Positions 1-11,288 of a stretch of DNA of 64,000 nucleotides are shown here, piece by piece (within the stretch, counting starts at the first letter, position 1; each line of letters begins with the position of its first letter). The position numbers and the translations under genes were made by a program. The notes below the pieces were generated by a model. The model was not told where the DNA came from, searched no databases, and worked only from the letters and a program-made list of their open reading frames with translations. The DNA is from Enterobacter sp. RHBSTW-00175 (GTDB lineage: Bacteria > Pseudomonadota > Gammaproteobacteria > Enterobacterales > Enterobacteriaceae): the NCBI RefSeq assembly GCF_013927005.1, contig NZ_CP055930.1, positions 1,054,001 to 1,118,000 on the forward strand, in the 5' to 3' direction.

Positions 1-61
1 ATGGGTGTTTTTTTGTATCTGTAATAAGTGAATTTGCCGGGTAATGCCCCGGCATCAGTCA

Positions 62-1315
62 CTACCCTCTTCTGGCGAGCGTTGCGCTGTCAGAGAAATA
101 GGCTTTAATTCCCGACAATATCGATTCCGCCACTTCCTGCTGGAACTTCGCCGTTTTGAGCTTGCGCTCCTCTTCAACGTTACTGATAAACGCCGTTTCG
201 ACCAGAATAGACGGTATTTCAGGCGCCTTCAGCACCGCAAAACCGGCCTGCTCCACACTGTTTTTATGCAGTTTGTTGACGTTGCCAAGTTTGCCCAGTA
301 CCGCTTTACCAAATTTCAGGCTGTCGGTAATGGTCAGGGATTGCACCATGTCGAACATGGTGTGGTCGACATAGCGATCGCCGCTTTTACTCACACCGCC
401 AATCAGGTCAGAGGCGTTCTGAGTGTCGGCAAGGTATCGCGCTGCGGTACTGGTTGCCCCTTTTGTCGACAGCGCAAATACCGAAGAACCGCTCGGCTGA
501 CGGCTGGTAAAGGCATCAGCGTGGATAGACACGAACAGGTCCGCGCGCTGTTTTTGCGCTTTTGCCACACGGACTTTCAGCGGAATAAAGATATCTTCAT
601 TACGCGTCATGTAAGCACGCATGTTGCCTTCTTTGTCGATCAGCGCTTTCAGACGTCGCGCAATTTGCAGCACCACATCCTTTTCACGAGTGCGATACTT
701 CCCGACCGCACCGGAGTCCTCTCCACCGTGCCCCGGATCAAGCATGATCACGATCGGGCGATCGCGCCCGGCTTTACCGGGTTGCGGCCCGCTTTGCGCA
801 GGGGGAACCTGACGCTGAAGATCGCCTTTGTTGTAATCTTCCAGCAGTGCCAACAGCGGATCCTGGATATCCGTGGCATTCGACGGATAGAGATCCATCA
901 CCAGGCGCTCTTTAAATGCGGCAACCGGTGCCAGAGCAAAGAGCTGCGGTTTAACGTTCTGCTTAAGCTCAAACACCATACGCACGGTTTGCGGATCAAA
1001 CTGCCCCACTCGAGCAGATTTGATAAAGGGATCGTCGCCACGGATCTGCGCACTCATCCCTTTCAGGACGGAGTTCAGGTTAACACCTTCGAGATCCACC
1101 ACGACACGTTCAGGGTTGCTTAGCGCAAACTGCTTATACTTCAGCACCTGATTAGATTCGACAGTCACACGTGTATAGGTTGACGACGGCCAGACACGCA
1201 CCGCCACCACCTGACTGACAGCAGCAAACGCAACCTGACTGACGCTAAGCAACCACATCGCCCCGGCCCCTTGTAACAAGCGGCGGCGGCTTATTGTTGA
1301 TTTGGATCCCGACAT
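62..1315 (-). CDS. amiC: N-acetylmuramoyl-L-alanine amidase AmiC
   Basis: Periplasmic zinc amidase that cleaves the amide bond between MurNAc and the stem peptide to split septal peptidoglycan during cell separation. The 417-residue protein opens with a twin-arginine signal ([10 protein letters not shown], about residues 10-20), then an AMIN domain (about 40-150) that targets it to the septum, then an Amidase_3 domain with the zinc-ligand stretches [12 protein letters not shown] and SIHADAF and the glutamate in VETAFISN. I chose the ATG at 1315 because it follows a good Shine-Dalgarno (GGGAGA) and gives the family length; the longer frame begins at 1330 without support. It is divergent from argA, as in E. 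coli. Activation by NlpD is known for the family, not visible here. Confidence 0.96.
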   Translation of the reverse strand: MSGSKSTISRRRLLQGAGAMWLLSVSQVAFAAVSQVVAVRVWPSSTYTRVTVESNQVLKYKQFALSNPERVVVDLEGVNLNSVLKGMSAQIRGDDPFIKSARVGQFDPQTVRMVFELKQNVKPQLFALAPVAAFKERLVMDLYPSNATDIQDPLLALLEDYNKGDLQRQVPPAQSGPQPGKAGRDRPIVIMLDPGHGGEDSGAVGKYRTREKDVVLQIARRLKALIDKEGNMRAYMTRNEDIFIPLKVRVAKAQKQRADLFVSIHADAFTSRQPSGSSVFALSTKGATSTAARYLADTQNASDLIGGVSKSGDRYVDHTMFDMVQSLTITDSLKFGKAVLGKLGNVNKLHKNSVEQAGFAVLKAPEIPSILVETAFISNVEEERKLKTAKFQQEVAESILSGIKAYFSDSATLARRG

Positions 1316-1490
1316 GCTTCTCCCGAGCAAGAAATCAAATTGATAAATAAACGCCCAAATTGACCGAAAACTTTAACGAATGACGCATAAACTGTCATCT
1401 ATAAAAGGGTAAACAATCATACGTTAACGCACGCATTACTTATAAATTTCTATGCTTCGCGGAAAATTTAGGCTTGCGCGCGCGGCCACA

Positions 1491-1529
1491 ATCGAATAAA
1501 AATACACAAATTACGAATAAACATTCATT
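1491..1529 (+). promoter_or_regulatory. Tandem ARG boxes, ArgR operator of argA
   Basis: Two 18-bp ARG-box-like palindromes lie at 1491-1508 (ATCGAATAAAAATACACA) and 1512-1529 (TACGAATAAACATTCATT), separated by exactly 3 bp, the classical spacing for one ArgR hexamer. They end 12 bp before the argA start codon, so bound ArgR with arginine should block argA expression. Confidence 0.85.
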
Positions 1530-1541
1530 AAGGGTTGTGTC

Positions 1542-2873
1542 ATGGTGAAGGAACGTAGAACCGAACTGGTCCAGGGATTCCGCCATTCTGTTCCCTATAT
1601 CAATGCCCATCGGGGAAAAACGTTTGTCATCATGCTTGGCGGTGAAGCCATCGAGCATGAAAACTTTTCCAGTATTGTCAATGATATTGGCTTATTGCAC
1701 AGCCTCGGCATTCGTCTGGTTGTGGTCTATGGTGCGCGTCCGCAAATCGATGCCAATCTGGCCGCACATCATCATGAGCCGATTTACCACAAACACACCC
1801 GCGTAACAGATGCGAAAACCCTCGAACTGGTAAAACAGGCCGCCGGGCTTTTGCAGCTGGATATCACGGCGCGTTTATCCATGAGCCTGAACAACACCCC
1901 ATTGCAGGGTGCGCATATTAACGTGGTCAGCGGCAATTTTATCATCGCGCAGCCGCTCGGCGTGGACGATGGCGTGGATTATTGCCACAGCGGTCGTATT
2001 CGTCGTATCGATGAAGAAGCCATTCACCGCCAGCTGGACAGCGGCGCAATCGTGCTGATGGGGCCAGTCGCGGTCTCCGTGACCGGTGAAAGTTTTAACC
2101 TCACCTCAGAAGAAATAGCCACCCAGTTGGCTATCAAGCTAAAAGCGGAAAAAATGATTGGCTTTTGCTCCTCACAGGGTGTTGTTAACGATGAAGGCGT
2201 AATTGTACCGGAATTATTCCCGAACGAAGCGCAGGCCCGGGTCGAAGAGCTGGAAGCGAAAAGCGATTACCATTCCGGCACGGTGCGTTTTCTGCGTGGG
2301 GCGGTAAAAGCCTGCCGCAGCGGCGTGCGCCGTAGCCACCTCATCAGTTACCAGGAAGATGGCGCACTGTTGCAGGAACTGTTCTCCCGTGACGGTATCG
2401 GTACACAGATTGTGATGGAGAGCGCCGAGCAAATTCGTCGCGCTACCATCAATGATATTGGCGGTATTCTGGAGTTGATCCGCCCGCTGGAGCAGCAAGG
2501 TATTCTGGTGCGTCGCTCTCGCGAGCAGCTGGAAATGGAGATCGACAAATTTACCATTATTCAGCGCGACAACCTGACCATCGCCTGCGCCGCACTCTAT
2601 CCCTTCCCGGAAGAGAAGATCGGTGAAATGGCCTGCGTTGCCGTACACCCTGACTACCGCAGCTCATCACGCGGTGAAATGCTGCTGGAGCGCATTGCGG
2701 TGCAGGCGCGCCAGATTGGCCTGAGTAAATTGTTTGTTCTCACCACCCGCAGTATCCACTGGTTCCAGGAGCGTGGTTTTACGCCTGTGGATATTGATTC
2801 CCTGCCGGAAAGTAAAAAAGAGATGTACAACTATCAGCGCCGTTCAAAAGTGCTGATGGCCGATCTGGGATAG
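1542..2873 (+). CDS. argA: Amino-acid N-acetyltransferase ArgA (N-acetylglutamate synthase)
   Basis: Catalyses the first step of arginine synthesis, acetyl-CoA plus glutamate to N-acetylglutamate. The 443 residues match the family length: an N-terminal amino-acid-kinase-like domain (about 1-280, with [14 protein letters not shown] near the start) that binds arginine for feedback inhibition, and a C-terminal GNAT domain (about 295-440, [14 protein letters not shown] as the acetyl-CoA loop). The ATG at 1542 has a weak AGGG upstream and directly follows the double ARG box, so repression by ArgR is expected. It converges on recD, with a short hairpin between them. Confidence 0.97.
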   Translation: MVKERRTELVQGFRHSVPYINAHRGKTFVIMLGGEAIEHENFSSIVNDIGLLHSLGIRLVVVYGARPQIDANLAAHHHEPIYHKHTRVTDAKTLELVKQAAGLLQLDITARLSMSLNNTPLQGAHINVVSGNFIIAQPLGVDDGVDYCHSGRIRRIDEEAIHRQLDSGAIVLMGPVAVSVTGESFNLTSEEIATQLAIKLKAEKMIGFCSSQGVVNDEGVIVPELFPNEAQARVEELEAKSDYHSGTVRFLRGAVKACRSGVRRSHLISYQEDGALLQELFSRDGIGTQIVMESAEQIRRATINDIGGILELIRPLEQQGILVRRSREQLEMEIDKFTIIQRDNLTIACAALYPFPEEKIGEMACVAVHPDYRSSSRGEMLLERIAVQARQIGLSKLFVLTTRSIHWFQERGFTPVDIDSLPESKKEMYNYQRRSKVLMADLG

Positions 2874-2879
2874 AACGTG

Positions 2880-2903
2880 CAGCCCTCACCCGAACGTGAG
2901 GGC
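2880..2903. terminator. Hairpin between argA and recD
   Basis: CCCTCACCCGAACGTGAGGG forms a seven-base-pair stem with a short loop between the convergent argA and recD stop codons. No strong T-run follows on either strand, so it may only be a weak terminator or an mRNA end stabiliser. Confidence 0.45.
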
Positions 2904-2909
2904 CAACCT

Positions 2910-4730
2910 TTAGCTTGCCTCAAATATCGCGCTTAACCCGCTACGACGCTCCGTACGGGTGGCAATCGCCTGCACCAGTACACGCTCATCGGTATACAGC
3001 GACAGGCGCTTACGTGCGCGGGTGATAGCGGTATAAATCAGTTCACGGGTTACCACCGGCGAAAGCTGCGAAGGCAGGATCAGCGCGGCATGGTTGAACT
3101 CAGAGCCTTGCGATTTATGCACCGTCATCGCCCAGGCCGTTTCATGTTCGGGTAAACGGCTTGGCTGTACCGACTTCACGCTGCCATCGGGCATCAGGAA
3201 CCACACACGCAGGCCCTGACCACGGTCGAGCGCAATGCCAATATCACCGTTAAACAGACCCAGCGCGCTATCGTTACGGGAGATCATCACCGGACGCCCT
3301 TCATACCAGCGCGAATGCGGTAAACGGGTAATTCTGCGCTTCTGAGCCAGCACCTGTTCCAGCCTCTCGTTCAGGCCTGCTACGCCGAACGGCCCTTCCC
3401 TCAGGGCGCACAGAAGCTGATATTCGCCAAAGGCGGCGATCACCTGCTCAGGGGGACGTTGCTGCTGTACGCTCGCAAGGAAAAGCTGATACCCCTGCAA
3501 AGCCTCATCAAGCATGGCCTGGTACTCTTCGCCATTTTGCAGCGATTTCTTCTCGATATCGTCAAACTCGCCGCTAAAGACCGAGCGTGTTGCATTGCGA
3601 TCGCCACGGTTTACCGCCGCCGCAAGCTGGCCAATACCCGAATGGCTACCAAAGCGGTAGCTTTTTTGCAGCAGGCAAAGGCTGTCGCGTAATGCGCCTG
3701 CGAGCGGGTTGTCGTTGCCTGCCAGCACGCATCCGGTCAGACGCGCCAGCTCCTGCGCTCGCGCCGTGGTGTAGCCCAGGCTTGCATAAGTGCAAATATC
3801 CCCCAGTACCGCACCGGCCTCCACGGAGGCAAGCTGGTCACGATCGCCCAGAAAAATGACGCGCGCATGGGAAGGTAATGCCTCAATCAGGCGCGACATC
3901 ATTGTGAGGTCAATCATAGACGCTTCGTCCACCACCAGCACATCAAGATGCAGCGGGTTGCCGGCATGATAACGCAGACGCTGGCTACCAGGCTGCGCGC
4001 CGAGCAAACGGTGCAGCGTGCTGGCCTCATTAGGGAAAAGCGCTAACTGTTCTTGCGTGAGCGGCAGTTTTTGCAGAGCACCACCTAACGATTCCGTCAG
4101 ACGTGCCGCCGCTTTTCCGGTAGGTGCCGCCAGGCGAATACGGCATTTTTGTTCGCCAGACAGCTGGATGAGCGCCGCGAGCAATTTTGCCACCGTGGTT
4201 GTTTTGCCCGTACCTGGCCCACCAGAAATAACCGAAATCCGACGCGTCAGCGCCACGGCAGCGGCAACTTTTTGCCAGTCAATGGGCTCCTGCGAGGTAA
4301 ACAGGCCATCCAGCGTTTGGCGGAGCAGTACCTCATCGCAAGGGAGAGGAGCGTTGGCCTCGCTAAAATAACGGGCGACGGTCAGCTCATAGCGCCACAG
4401 ACGATTCAGGTATAAACGCCCGCCTGTAAGGATTAGCGGAGCGGGTGTTGAACCGTCACTGACGGCGGATGAATTGAGCAAAACGCGTTGCCAGTCCACA
4501 GCGTCACCCAGAAGAGCAAAACAGGATTGCAACGCGGGCGGGGTTTTGTCATCACAGACCAGTCGTGAAAGCGGCAGACACACATGCCCCTCGCCAGCAT
4601 CCCGGCTCAGGATGGCTGCGGCAAGCATCACGGCAGGCTGTTCGCCTGCCACCATAATGGCGAATTGCACATCGAGTTGACGCAGCAGGCGCTGTTCTGT
4701 GGCCCCAAGCAATAATTCCTGCATTGTCAT
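2910..4730 (-). CDS. recD: Exodeoxyribonuclease V alpha subunit RecD
   Basis: Fast 5'-3' helicase subunit of RecBCD, which processes double-strand breaks and responds to Chi. The 606 residues include the superfamily 1B Walker A motif [10 protein letters not shown] (about residue 170), the DEAS Walker B motif in [10 protein letters not shown], and the C-terminal motif [13 protein letters not shown] followed by YTAITRARK. Its ATG overlaps the recB stop by four bases, which implies translational coupling in a recB-recD unit. Length and order match E. coli. Confidence 0.97.
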   Translation of the reverse strand: MTMQELLLGATEQRLLRQLDVQFAIMVAGEQPAVMLAAAILSRDAGEGHVCLPLSRLVCDDKTPPALQSCFALLGDAVDWQRVLLNSSAVSDGSTPAPLILTGGRLYLNRLWRYELTVARYFSEANAPLPCDEVLLRQTLDGLFTSQEPIDWQKVAAAVALTRRISVISGGPGTGKTTTVAKLLAALIQLSGEQKCRIRLAAPTGKAAARLTESLGGALQKLPLTQEQLALFPNEASTLHRLLGAQPGSQRLRYHAGNPLHLDVLVVDEASMIDLTMMSRLIEALPSHARVIFLGDRDQLASVEAGAVLGDICTYASLGYTTARAQELARLTGCVLAGNDNPLAGALRDSLCLLQKSYRFGSHSGIGQLAAAVNRGDRNATRSVFSGEFDDIEKKSLQNGEEYQAMLDEALQGYQLFLASVQQQRPPEQVIAAFGEYQLLCALREGPFGVAGLNERLEQVLAQKRRITRLPHSRWYEGRPVMISRNDSALGLFNGDIGIALDRGQGLRVWFLMPDGSVKSVQPSRLPEHETAWAMTVHKSQGSEFNHAALILPSQLSPVVTRELIYTAITRARKRLSLYTDERVLVQAIATRTERRSGLSAIFEAS

Positions 4731-7700
4731 GCCACGTCCTCCGTGATTGCTGCAAACAGGCTATCCATTTTTTCAACCAAAGCTGCATCCGGGCGGGTGC
4801 GATATACCCCCGACTGCGGATCGGCGGCATCAACCCCGCGCAGGAACAGGTAGATAACGCCGCCAAAATGTTCTTCGTAACTGTAGTCAGCAATGCGATG
4901 ACGCAGATAGCGATGCAACGCCAGGGTATAAAGTTGATACTGCAAATCGTAGCGATGAGACTGCATTGCAGCGGCCATCGCCTGCTGCGTATAGGCTTCG
5001 CTGTTCTCACCCAGCCAGTTCGATTTGTAATCCAGCAGGTAATAGCGTCCTTCATGGCGGAAAATAAGGTCGATAAAGCCTTTCAGCATTCCCTGTACCT
5101 GACGGAAATCGAGCGGCGGACAGCCCGCAGATAACGGATCATGTGCGCGAATAATCGCATCCAGCTCGTTCGCGTTAAGCGGGCTGACAATAGGAAGGTA
5201 AAACTCCATCTCCACCTGTTTGTCTTTGGCGGTGAGCTGGTTCAGGGAGATGCCGTTTTCCGTCAGCGGCGCTTGTAAGATTGCGCTCACCCAGGTTGTC
5301 AGCACCGGCTGCCAGGCGGCATCATAACCGCCCTTCTGCAACATCTCCTGCACCCATTCCGGGGAAACAGGTTGTGTGAAATCAAGCTCTTCAAACAAAC
5401 TGTGTAAAAACGTGCCCGGCGATGCCCCGCGCGGGAACTGGTGCGGCGTAAGCATTGGCTCTACCTGCACATCGCCCACTACTGCGGCATCCACATCCAG
5501 CTTAGGCATCAGATCCTGCGCGATGCTTTGGCCATGCTGCTGCAAACCGGAGTAACTCGTTACGCGCCAGTTATCCGCAACGGTTCTCGTTATTTTTCGG
5601 GCATCCAGATCGGGTTCACGTTGTTCCGGCATTTCCCAACGATTGTTATCTGGCAGGCCAGGAACACGCAACGCAATATTCTCGTCGCAAATGGACTCAA
5701 GGCACTGACGCAGCCCTGCCGCATCTTTTGGCTCGCCCCGCTGGATAAGCCGCCCCACCGCGCTCAGATGGAAATCAGACTCTCCCGCTTTCTCTCCACG
5801 TCGACGGAACAGCGGTGCAATACCCAGGCTGCAATGCCAGACTGAACGGGTCAGGGCTACATAAAGTAGTCGCAAATCTTCTGCCAGACGTTCGGCTTCC
5901 GCCAGCTCAACGCTCGCATCGGCCTTGCTGAGGTCCAGCACTGCCTCAAAAGAGTCCCGGTCGTGATAAAACGCTTGATCCTGTGCCCGGTAATTCGCAA
6001 TGAAAGGCAGCCAGACCAGTGGATATTCCAGACCTTTCGATTTGTGGATGGTGACAATCTGCACCAGATGCTTATCGCTTTCGAGGCGCATTTGCTGGCT
6101 TGAGGAGTTACTGTTGGGATCGGCAATTTGCTGCGCCAACCAGCGCACCAGGGCGTGTTCGCTCTCAAGCTGCGTGCCGGCCTCCTGCAATAACTCGCTG
6201 ATATGCAAGATATCCGTCAGGCGACGTTCTCCGCCCGGCGTCGCCAGCATGTTCTCAGCAATATGACGCTGGGTTATCAGCTCACGCAGCATCGCCATAA
6301 CACCGCGTTTTTGCCAGCGCTCACGATAGTGAACAAACTCTTCAACCACCGCATCCCAGGCAATTTCATCGTTGTTGAGCGCATCAATATCCCGGGCGTT
6401 CAGCCCCAACATTGAGCTTGCCAGCGCACTGCGAAGCGTACTTTCCCGCTCCGGTGACAACACCGCCTGCAACAGCCAGAGCAACTCCTGGGCCTCAAGG
6501 GTTTCAAATACGCTATCGCGATTCGACAGGTAGACCGAGGGGATATTCAGGATTGTCAGCGCGTCACGGATCAGAGCCGCTTCCTGACGACTACGCACCA
6601 GCACCGTGATGTCGGAGGCCTTCACCGGGGAGGCAGTTTCGCCTTTCCATAGCAGCGCCTCACCCCGCACGCCAGCACTGAGCCAGTCGCGAATTTGCGC
6701 CGCACAGTGCTGGGCCATCGCGTTCTGGTAGTCGCTTATCCCGAAGCCGTCTCCCTCCAGCAACCAAAAACTCATCGCTGGCTGAAATTCACCATTGAAC
6801 TCAAAACGAAGGGCGGCGTTTTTAGGTGCAGATTTGACCGGTAAAAACGGGATTTCCCGGAACATGAAAGCGGCATCCATGCGCTCGAACAGCGCATTTA
6901 CGCTCTCGACCATGCCGGGTGATGAACGCCAGTTGGTATCCAGCGTATAGTGCGCTTCTACCTCACTACGGGCTTTCATGTAGGTAAAAATATCCGCACC
7001 ACGGAAGGCATAAATAGCCTGTTTCGGATCGCCAATCAGCAGCAGCGCCGTGTCCGGCTGCTGCCGCCAGATACGGCGGAAGATACGGTATTGTTGCGGA
7101 TCGGTATCCTGAAATTCGTCGATCATCGCCACCGGGAAACGGGCACGAATGGCGGCGGCCAGGGCTTCACCGTTTTCGCTGCGCAGCGCGGCATCGAGCC
7201 GGCTCAGCATATCGTCAAATCCAAGTTCACCACGACGCTGCTTTTCACGAGCCACTGTTTCGCGGATCTCGGCCATTGCGCGGGTGATCATCAGATCATT
7301 AAGGGTCAATGGCTCGGCCAGCAAGGCTTCAATGGCAACAAACAGGGGATGTTCAGGGACAACGCCGTCAGCCTTCGTTCGTTCAATCAGGAATCGCTGC
7401 GAGAATTTTTCCAGCGCGTCCGGAAGCTGATAGCCCCGGGACTCTTCCTGCGCCCAGATGCTGATTTTTTCAATCCACTTTGCCTGGTTACCGCGGTTGA
7501 ACTTGCGTCTGTCGATACCTGAATTTTCGACGATGGCCTCAATGTCACCGACCGACTCGTTCCATTTCTGCTTCAGGGCGGCAATTTGCGACACGATTTT
7601 TTCATGACGTGATGCCAGCGTTTCATCAGCCGGAGGGGGTGATTTAATCACCGGCGCTTCGCCCTGCAAATAACGGTCGATAGAGCGAAGAAGCTCTTCC

Positions 7701-8269
7701 GGCCCTTTCCATAACGCATGAACCGCTTCGGCAATATCGCGGGGCAATGGATAGCAATGACGACGCCAGAAATCCGCGCAGGCCTGATAGCGCAACTCAG
7801 ATTCGTCTTCGATAAGCTGCTGTTCAAACAACATGCCGGATTCAAACGCATTCAGGCTCAGCATTCGCTGGCAGAAGCCGTGAATGGTGAAGACGGCGGC
7901 TTCATCCATTTGCCGCTCTGCTAACAGCAGCCACTGGGCTGCTTGCTGCTTATCGACAATCTCGTCCAGAAGACGCGCGTAAAGGGGGTTATCCGTGCTC
8001 TGGCGCAAGCAGGCGATGCGCAGTTCGTGGATGTTTGAACGAATACGCCCGCGCAGCTCAGCGGTGGCGGCTTCGGTAAAGGTTACTACCAGCAGCTCTT
8101 CCACACTCAGAGGGCGTGAAAAAGCCGCGTTTCCTCCAAGCCCGAGCAGCAGGCGCAGATAAAGCGCGGCTATGGTAAAGGTTTTTCCCGTTCCCGCTGA
8201 GGCTTCAATCAATCGTTCACCCTGTAGAGGTAAACGTAAGGGATCAAGGGACTCAGCGGTATCGGTCAT
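4727..8269 (-). CDS. recB: Exodeoxyribonuclease V beta subunit RecB
   Basis: The 3'-5' helicase and only nuclease subunit of RecBCD; it also loads RecA after Chi. The 1180 residues equal the E. coli length. Visible motifs are Walker A ([10 protein letters not shown] near residue 24), the UvrD-type motif [37 protein letters not shown] and LLYVALTRS, then the C-terminal nuclease domain with [20 protein letters not shown], whose Asp, Asp and Lys are the catalytic set. The start overlaps the ptrA stop by four bases, so ptrA, recB and recD are co-transcribed, consistent with the known arrangement in enterics. Confidence 0.98.
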   Translation of the reverse strand: MTDTAESLDPLRLPLQGERLIEASAGTGKTFTIAALYLRLLLGLGGNAAFSRPLSVEELLVVTFTEAATAELRGRIRSNIHELRIACLRQSTDNPLYARLLDEIVDKQQAAQWLLLAERQMDEAAVFTIHGFCQRMLSLNAFESGMLFEQQLIEDESELRYQACADFWRRHCYPLPRDIAEAVHALWKGPEELLRSIDRYLQGEAPVIKSPPPADETLASRHEKIVSQIAALKQKWNESVGDIEAIVENSGIDRRKFNRGNQAKWIEKISIWAQEESRGYQLPDALEKFSQRFLIERTKADGVVPEHPLFVAIEALLAEPLTLNDLMITRAMAEIRETVAREKQRRGELGFDDMLSRLDAALRSENGEALAAAIRARFPVAMIDEFQDTDPQQYRIFRRIWRQQPDTALLLIGDPKQAIYAFRGADIFTYMKARSEVEAHYTLDTNWRSSPGMVESVNALFERMDAAFMFREIPFLPVKSAPKNAALRFEFNGEFQPAMSFWLLEGDGFGISDYQNAMAQHCAAQIRDWLSAGVRGEALLWKGETASPVKASDITVLVRSRQEAALIRDALTILNIPSVYLSNRDSVFETLEAQELLWLLQAVLSPERESTLRSALASSMLGLNARDIDALNNDEIAWDAVVEEFVHYRERWQKRGVMAMLRELITQRHIAENMLATPGGERRLTDILHISELLQEAGTQLESEHALVRWLAQQIADPNSNSSSQQMRLESDKHLVQIVTIHKSKGLEYPLVWLPFIANYRAQDQAFYHDRDSFEAVLDLSKADASVELAEAERLAEDLRLLYVALTRSVWHCSLGIAPLFRRRGEKAGESDFHLSAVGRLIQRGEPKDAAGLRQCLESICDENIALRVPGLPDNNRWEMPEQREPDLDARKITRTVADNWRVTSYSGLQQHGQSIAQDLMPKLDVDAAVVGDVQVEPMLTPHQFPRGASPGTFLHSLFEELDFTQPVSPEWVQEMLQKGGYDAAWQPVLTTWVSAILQAPLTENGISLNQLTAKDKQVEMEFYLPIVSPLNANELDAIIRAHDPLSAGCPPLDFRQVQGMLKGFIDLIFRHEGRYYLLDYKSNWLGENSEAYTQQAMAAAMQSHRYDLQYQLYTLALHRYLRHRIADYSYEEHFGGVIYLFLRGVDAADPQSGVYRTRPDAALVEKMDSLFAAITEDVA

Positions 8270-11148
8270 TCTTTCTTACTCCAGGGCATAGATTGCTGCA
8301 ATGCGCTGACGCTCTTCCAGACTTTCCAGCCTTTCGGGTTTACGTATTCCGTTTTGCCGTTCTGGCTACCGGAAACCTGAGACAAGATGGCCATTCCCTG
8401 CGGTTTGACTACCGCCTGATGGAAGAAATCGGCAACCTTTTGAGGCGTCAGCTGTTTTATCTCTGCCACTACTTTATCACGCGAATCGAAACTCAGATTA
8501 CCGCGATCAAAATCTTTGCTCAGTTGCGAGGCTTCTTCACCCAAAGTTTGCGGCGGCTGCATCACCTGCGCGATAACCGCCTGCTGGATCTGGGCAAATT
8601 CTTCAGGCTTCATCGCACGCAGTTTTTCTTCTGCCTGCGGGAAGAAGGCCTGATAGCGCTTCCAGAGATAGACTGGCTGTTTATCACTGCTTTGCAGCAA
8701 GAAACCTAATCCCCACTGGCGCCCGACGTTCATTGAGAACGCGAAGACCGCGTAGCCAAGCTGCTCTTCAGTGCGCAGTTGATTATAGAACCAGGGTTGA
8801 ATAATCTGGCCCAACACCGCACTCTGCGCCGAACTGGCGAATTCGTCATAACCAGTTGGGACAAATACCGCAGCCAGAGCGGAATCAGTACTGGTCCCAG
8901 GCTTTTCAAAAATCACATTCTGTTTTTTCTCAACCAACACATCCTGGTTACGACACCAGACTTCACCTTTCGAACCCAGTTGAGTACGCACATTCTGCGC
9001 CAGCGTTTTGGCCTGTTCTTCCCCCATATTCCCGACAATCAGGAATTCAGGACGGGTGTTAGTTTTCAGAGAATCACGGTAATCCAGCACATCTTTCAGC
9101 GAGACAGACGGCAGCAGAGCACGCCGGTCTTCACGCTGGAAATACGGGATCTGCGACAGCATCTGCGCTGGCATAATCGCCTGGTCGTAGGCTTTGCCTT
9201 TCTCTGCGGAGTCCATCATCTGTGCATACCAGGATTTCGCCTGCTCGAGCTGTTCTTCCGTTGGCGTGTAGCTGAAATACCCTTCAAGCAAGGCCTGGAA
9301 CAACTGAGGTAAACGCTGGGTATAGCCGTTGGCATTAACCATCAGCCCGTTATTGGCATTGGTGGAGAAGCTAATCCCCCCGACCGCGGCCTGGTTGCTG
9401 AGCTGATCAAGCGCGATACCTGCCAGATAGTCGTTAAGTGCAAACAGCACCTGGTTTTTAGCGCTATCCATCGCTTTTGGATTACGCAGCACCACGCTGA
9501 CATCCGCTTTCGGCTCATTCGCAAAATAATGGCTCGGCGCATAGACCACACGCAGCGTTGGCTCATCAACGATAAGCTCCGGGTGCGGGTACGCTTTTGT
9601 GGTTTTAATCAGCGAGAAATCATCCGGGATGTAGGGGTTCAGCTCCGGTAATTTAAGCGCGATCTCTCCGGCTTTTTTCTGCCAGTCAGAGAAGGTCTGT
9701 TCACTGATTTTATCCACCTGATAAGGGGCTTCCACGAAATAAGCCGTTTTATTGTGTGGCTCGTTCGGACTGATATACCAGATACGGGCATTCTGTGGGG
9801 TCATCATGGCCAGACGGGCTTTTACCGCCGCAGCATCGTACTGGTCGGCAATATTGACCGCATCCAGCGTGTGTTCAACCGGCACGCGGATCATAGTGTC
9901 GGCGAGCCATTCCACGTAGTCCATATCACGCGTGATAGAAGGGTAGCGGAAATCGAGATCCAGCACGTGTGCCAGCTCATCGAAATAGCTTTTATCTATG
10001 CCTTTATCACGTAACAGGGAGAGGTAGCTGAAAATAGCGGCAACCACTTCATCACGGTTGGCAAGGCCTTTATCCGTCAGGGTTGCGGAAATTGCCAGCA
10101 CACCGCTGTTACCGTTCACAACGGGATCGGAATCAGCGCGGATACCTTCCACCAGCCCCTGTTTTTGCAACCAGTCGGAAAGCGTTCCCGGGCTACGGTT
10201 GCCAATAAGGTAGGTGACAAGTTCATCCGTTTTGCTGCGGAACTGCGCCGTATTGTTATCGATACGGAATTCAACGCGTAACACTTTGCGAGGAAGCGCA
10301 GGCACGTAATGGATCACAATACCTTTCTGCGCGTCCGTGACTACCGGCACGTTAATCTGCGGTAACTCAATGTTCTTATTTGGCACCCGACCAAAAGTTT
10401 GCGCGGCTATACCTGCCAGCTCTGGTAACGGTTTATTGCTGTAGATAACCGCTTTCATCAGGTTGGCTGAGTAGTATTTATCACGAAACGCATGCAGGGC
10501 ATCGAGCACCGGGCTGTTAGGTTTGTCGCTCAGAGTATCCAGGTTACCGCCCGAGAAGCGCGAACCCGGGTGTGCCGGGTTTATCGTTTCGGCGCTGACC
10601 TGCGCCATTCGCATCCCGTCTCGCGTACGCGCCAGAGTCAGTTCCGCATTGACGGCATTGCGTTCACGATCGGCGTATTTTTTGTCCAGCAGCGGTGCCG
10701 CTATTGAATCCGCAAGGCGATCGACCGCCCCTTCCAGCGCATCGTTTTCAACTTCGAGATAAAACGCGGTACGGTAAGGTGCAGTGCTGGCGTTGTGGCT
10801 ACCGCCATGCATTTTCAGAAATTCAGACAGACTATCAGGCTGCGGGTATTTTTTAGACCCCATCAGCGTCATGTGCTCAAGGTAGTGAGCAAGCCCCGGG
10901 TGGGCTTCTGGATCTTCAAGTGATCCAACAGGCACAACCAGCGCAGAAAGAGATTTCACCGCCTGCGGATCGGAAACCAGCAGCACAGTCATCCCGTTAT
11001 CAAGGTGAATAGCCTGATACTGGCGGGTATCTTTTTCGCTCTTACGGATAGTTTCCTGAACGGGTTGCCAACCGGAATCTGCCTGAGTGATGGGTGCCCA
11101 AAGGGCGACAAACAAAACAAACGCTTTGAACAAGGTGCTGCCTGGCAT
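8266..11148 (-). CDS. ptrA: Pitrilysin (protease III), periplasmic zinc metallopeptidase
   Basis: Secreted M16 inverzincin that degrades small proteins and peptides in the periplasm. The 960 residues start with a signal peptide (MPGSTLFKAFVLFVALWAP, cleavage near ITQA-DS). The inverted zinc motif HYLEH sits in the first catalytic repeat (HPGLAHYLEHMTLMG), with the downstream glutamate in ERNAVNAELTL. The later M16 repeats are inactive, as is usual. It sits between recC and recB, an odd but conserved enteric arrangement; 140 bp without a gene separate it from recC. Confidence 0.97.
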   Translation of the reverse strand: MPGSTLFKAFVLFVALWAPITQADSGWQPVQETIRKSEKDTRQYQAIHLDNGMTVLLVSDPQAVKSLSALVVPVGSLEDPEAHPGLAHYLEHMTLMGSKKYPQPDSLSEFLKMHGGSHNASTAPYRTAFYLEVENDALEGAVDRLADSIAAPLLDKKYADRERNAVNAELTLARTRDGMRMAQVSAETINPAHPGSRFSGGNLDTLSDKPNSPVLDALHAFRDKYYSANLMKAVIYSNKPLPELAGIAAQTFGRVPNKNIELPQINVPVVTDAQKGIVIHYVPALPRKVLRVEFRIDNNTAQFRSKTDELVTYLIGNRSPGTLSDWLQKQGLVEGIRADSDPVVNGNSGVLAISATLTDKGLANRDEVVAAIFSYLSLLRDKGIDKSYFDELAHVLDLDFRYPSITRDMDYVEWLADTMIRVPVEHTLDAVNIADQYDAAAVKARLAMMTPQNARIWYISPNEPHNKTAYFVEAPYQVDKISEQTFSDWQKKAGEIALKLPELNPYIPDDFSLIKTTKAYPHPELIVDEPTLRVVYAPSHYFANEPKADVSVVLRNPKAMDSAKNQVLFALNDYLAGIALDQLSNQAAVGGISFSTNANNGLMVNANGYTQRLPQLFQALLEGYFSYTPTEEQLEQAKSWYAQMMDSAEKGKAYDQAIMPAQMLSQIPYFQREDRRALLPSVSLKDVLDYRDSLKTNTRPEFLIVGNMGEEQAKTLAQNVRTQLGSKGEVWCRNQDVLVEKKQNVIFEKPGTSTDSALAAVFVPTGYDEFASSAQSAVLGQIIQPWFYNQLRTEEQLGYAVFAFSMNVGRQWGLGFLLQSSDKQPVYLWKRYQAFFPQAEEKLRAMKPEEFAQIQQAVIAQVMQPPQTLGEEASQLSKDFDRGNLSFDSRDKVVAEIKQLTPQKVADFFHQAVVKPQGMAILSQVSGSQNGKTEYVNPKGWKVWKSVSALQQSMPWSKKE

Positions 11149-11288
11149 TAACGGACCTCTTTATCACGGCTACATCATTAACAAACTACGTGCTGGACAC
11201 GCCAACATCTCTTTCTCTGATACATCAGTCCGTGACAGGAATTGCATAATAAATGAACAGTCAAATATGCGCAATTTTTATACGGTCA

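Noticed and set aside
44..1123. Long plus-strand open frame opposite amiC
   Set aside because: It is the antisense shadow of amiC, has no homologous motif and an unlikely composition.
4018..4415. Plus-strand frames opposite recD
   Set aside because: Shadows of recD with no motif of their own.
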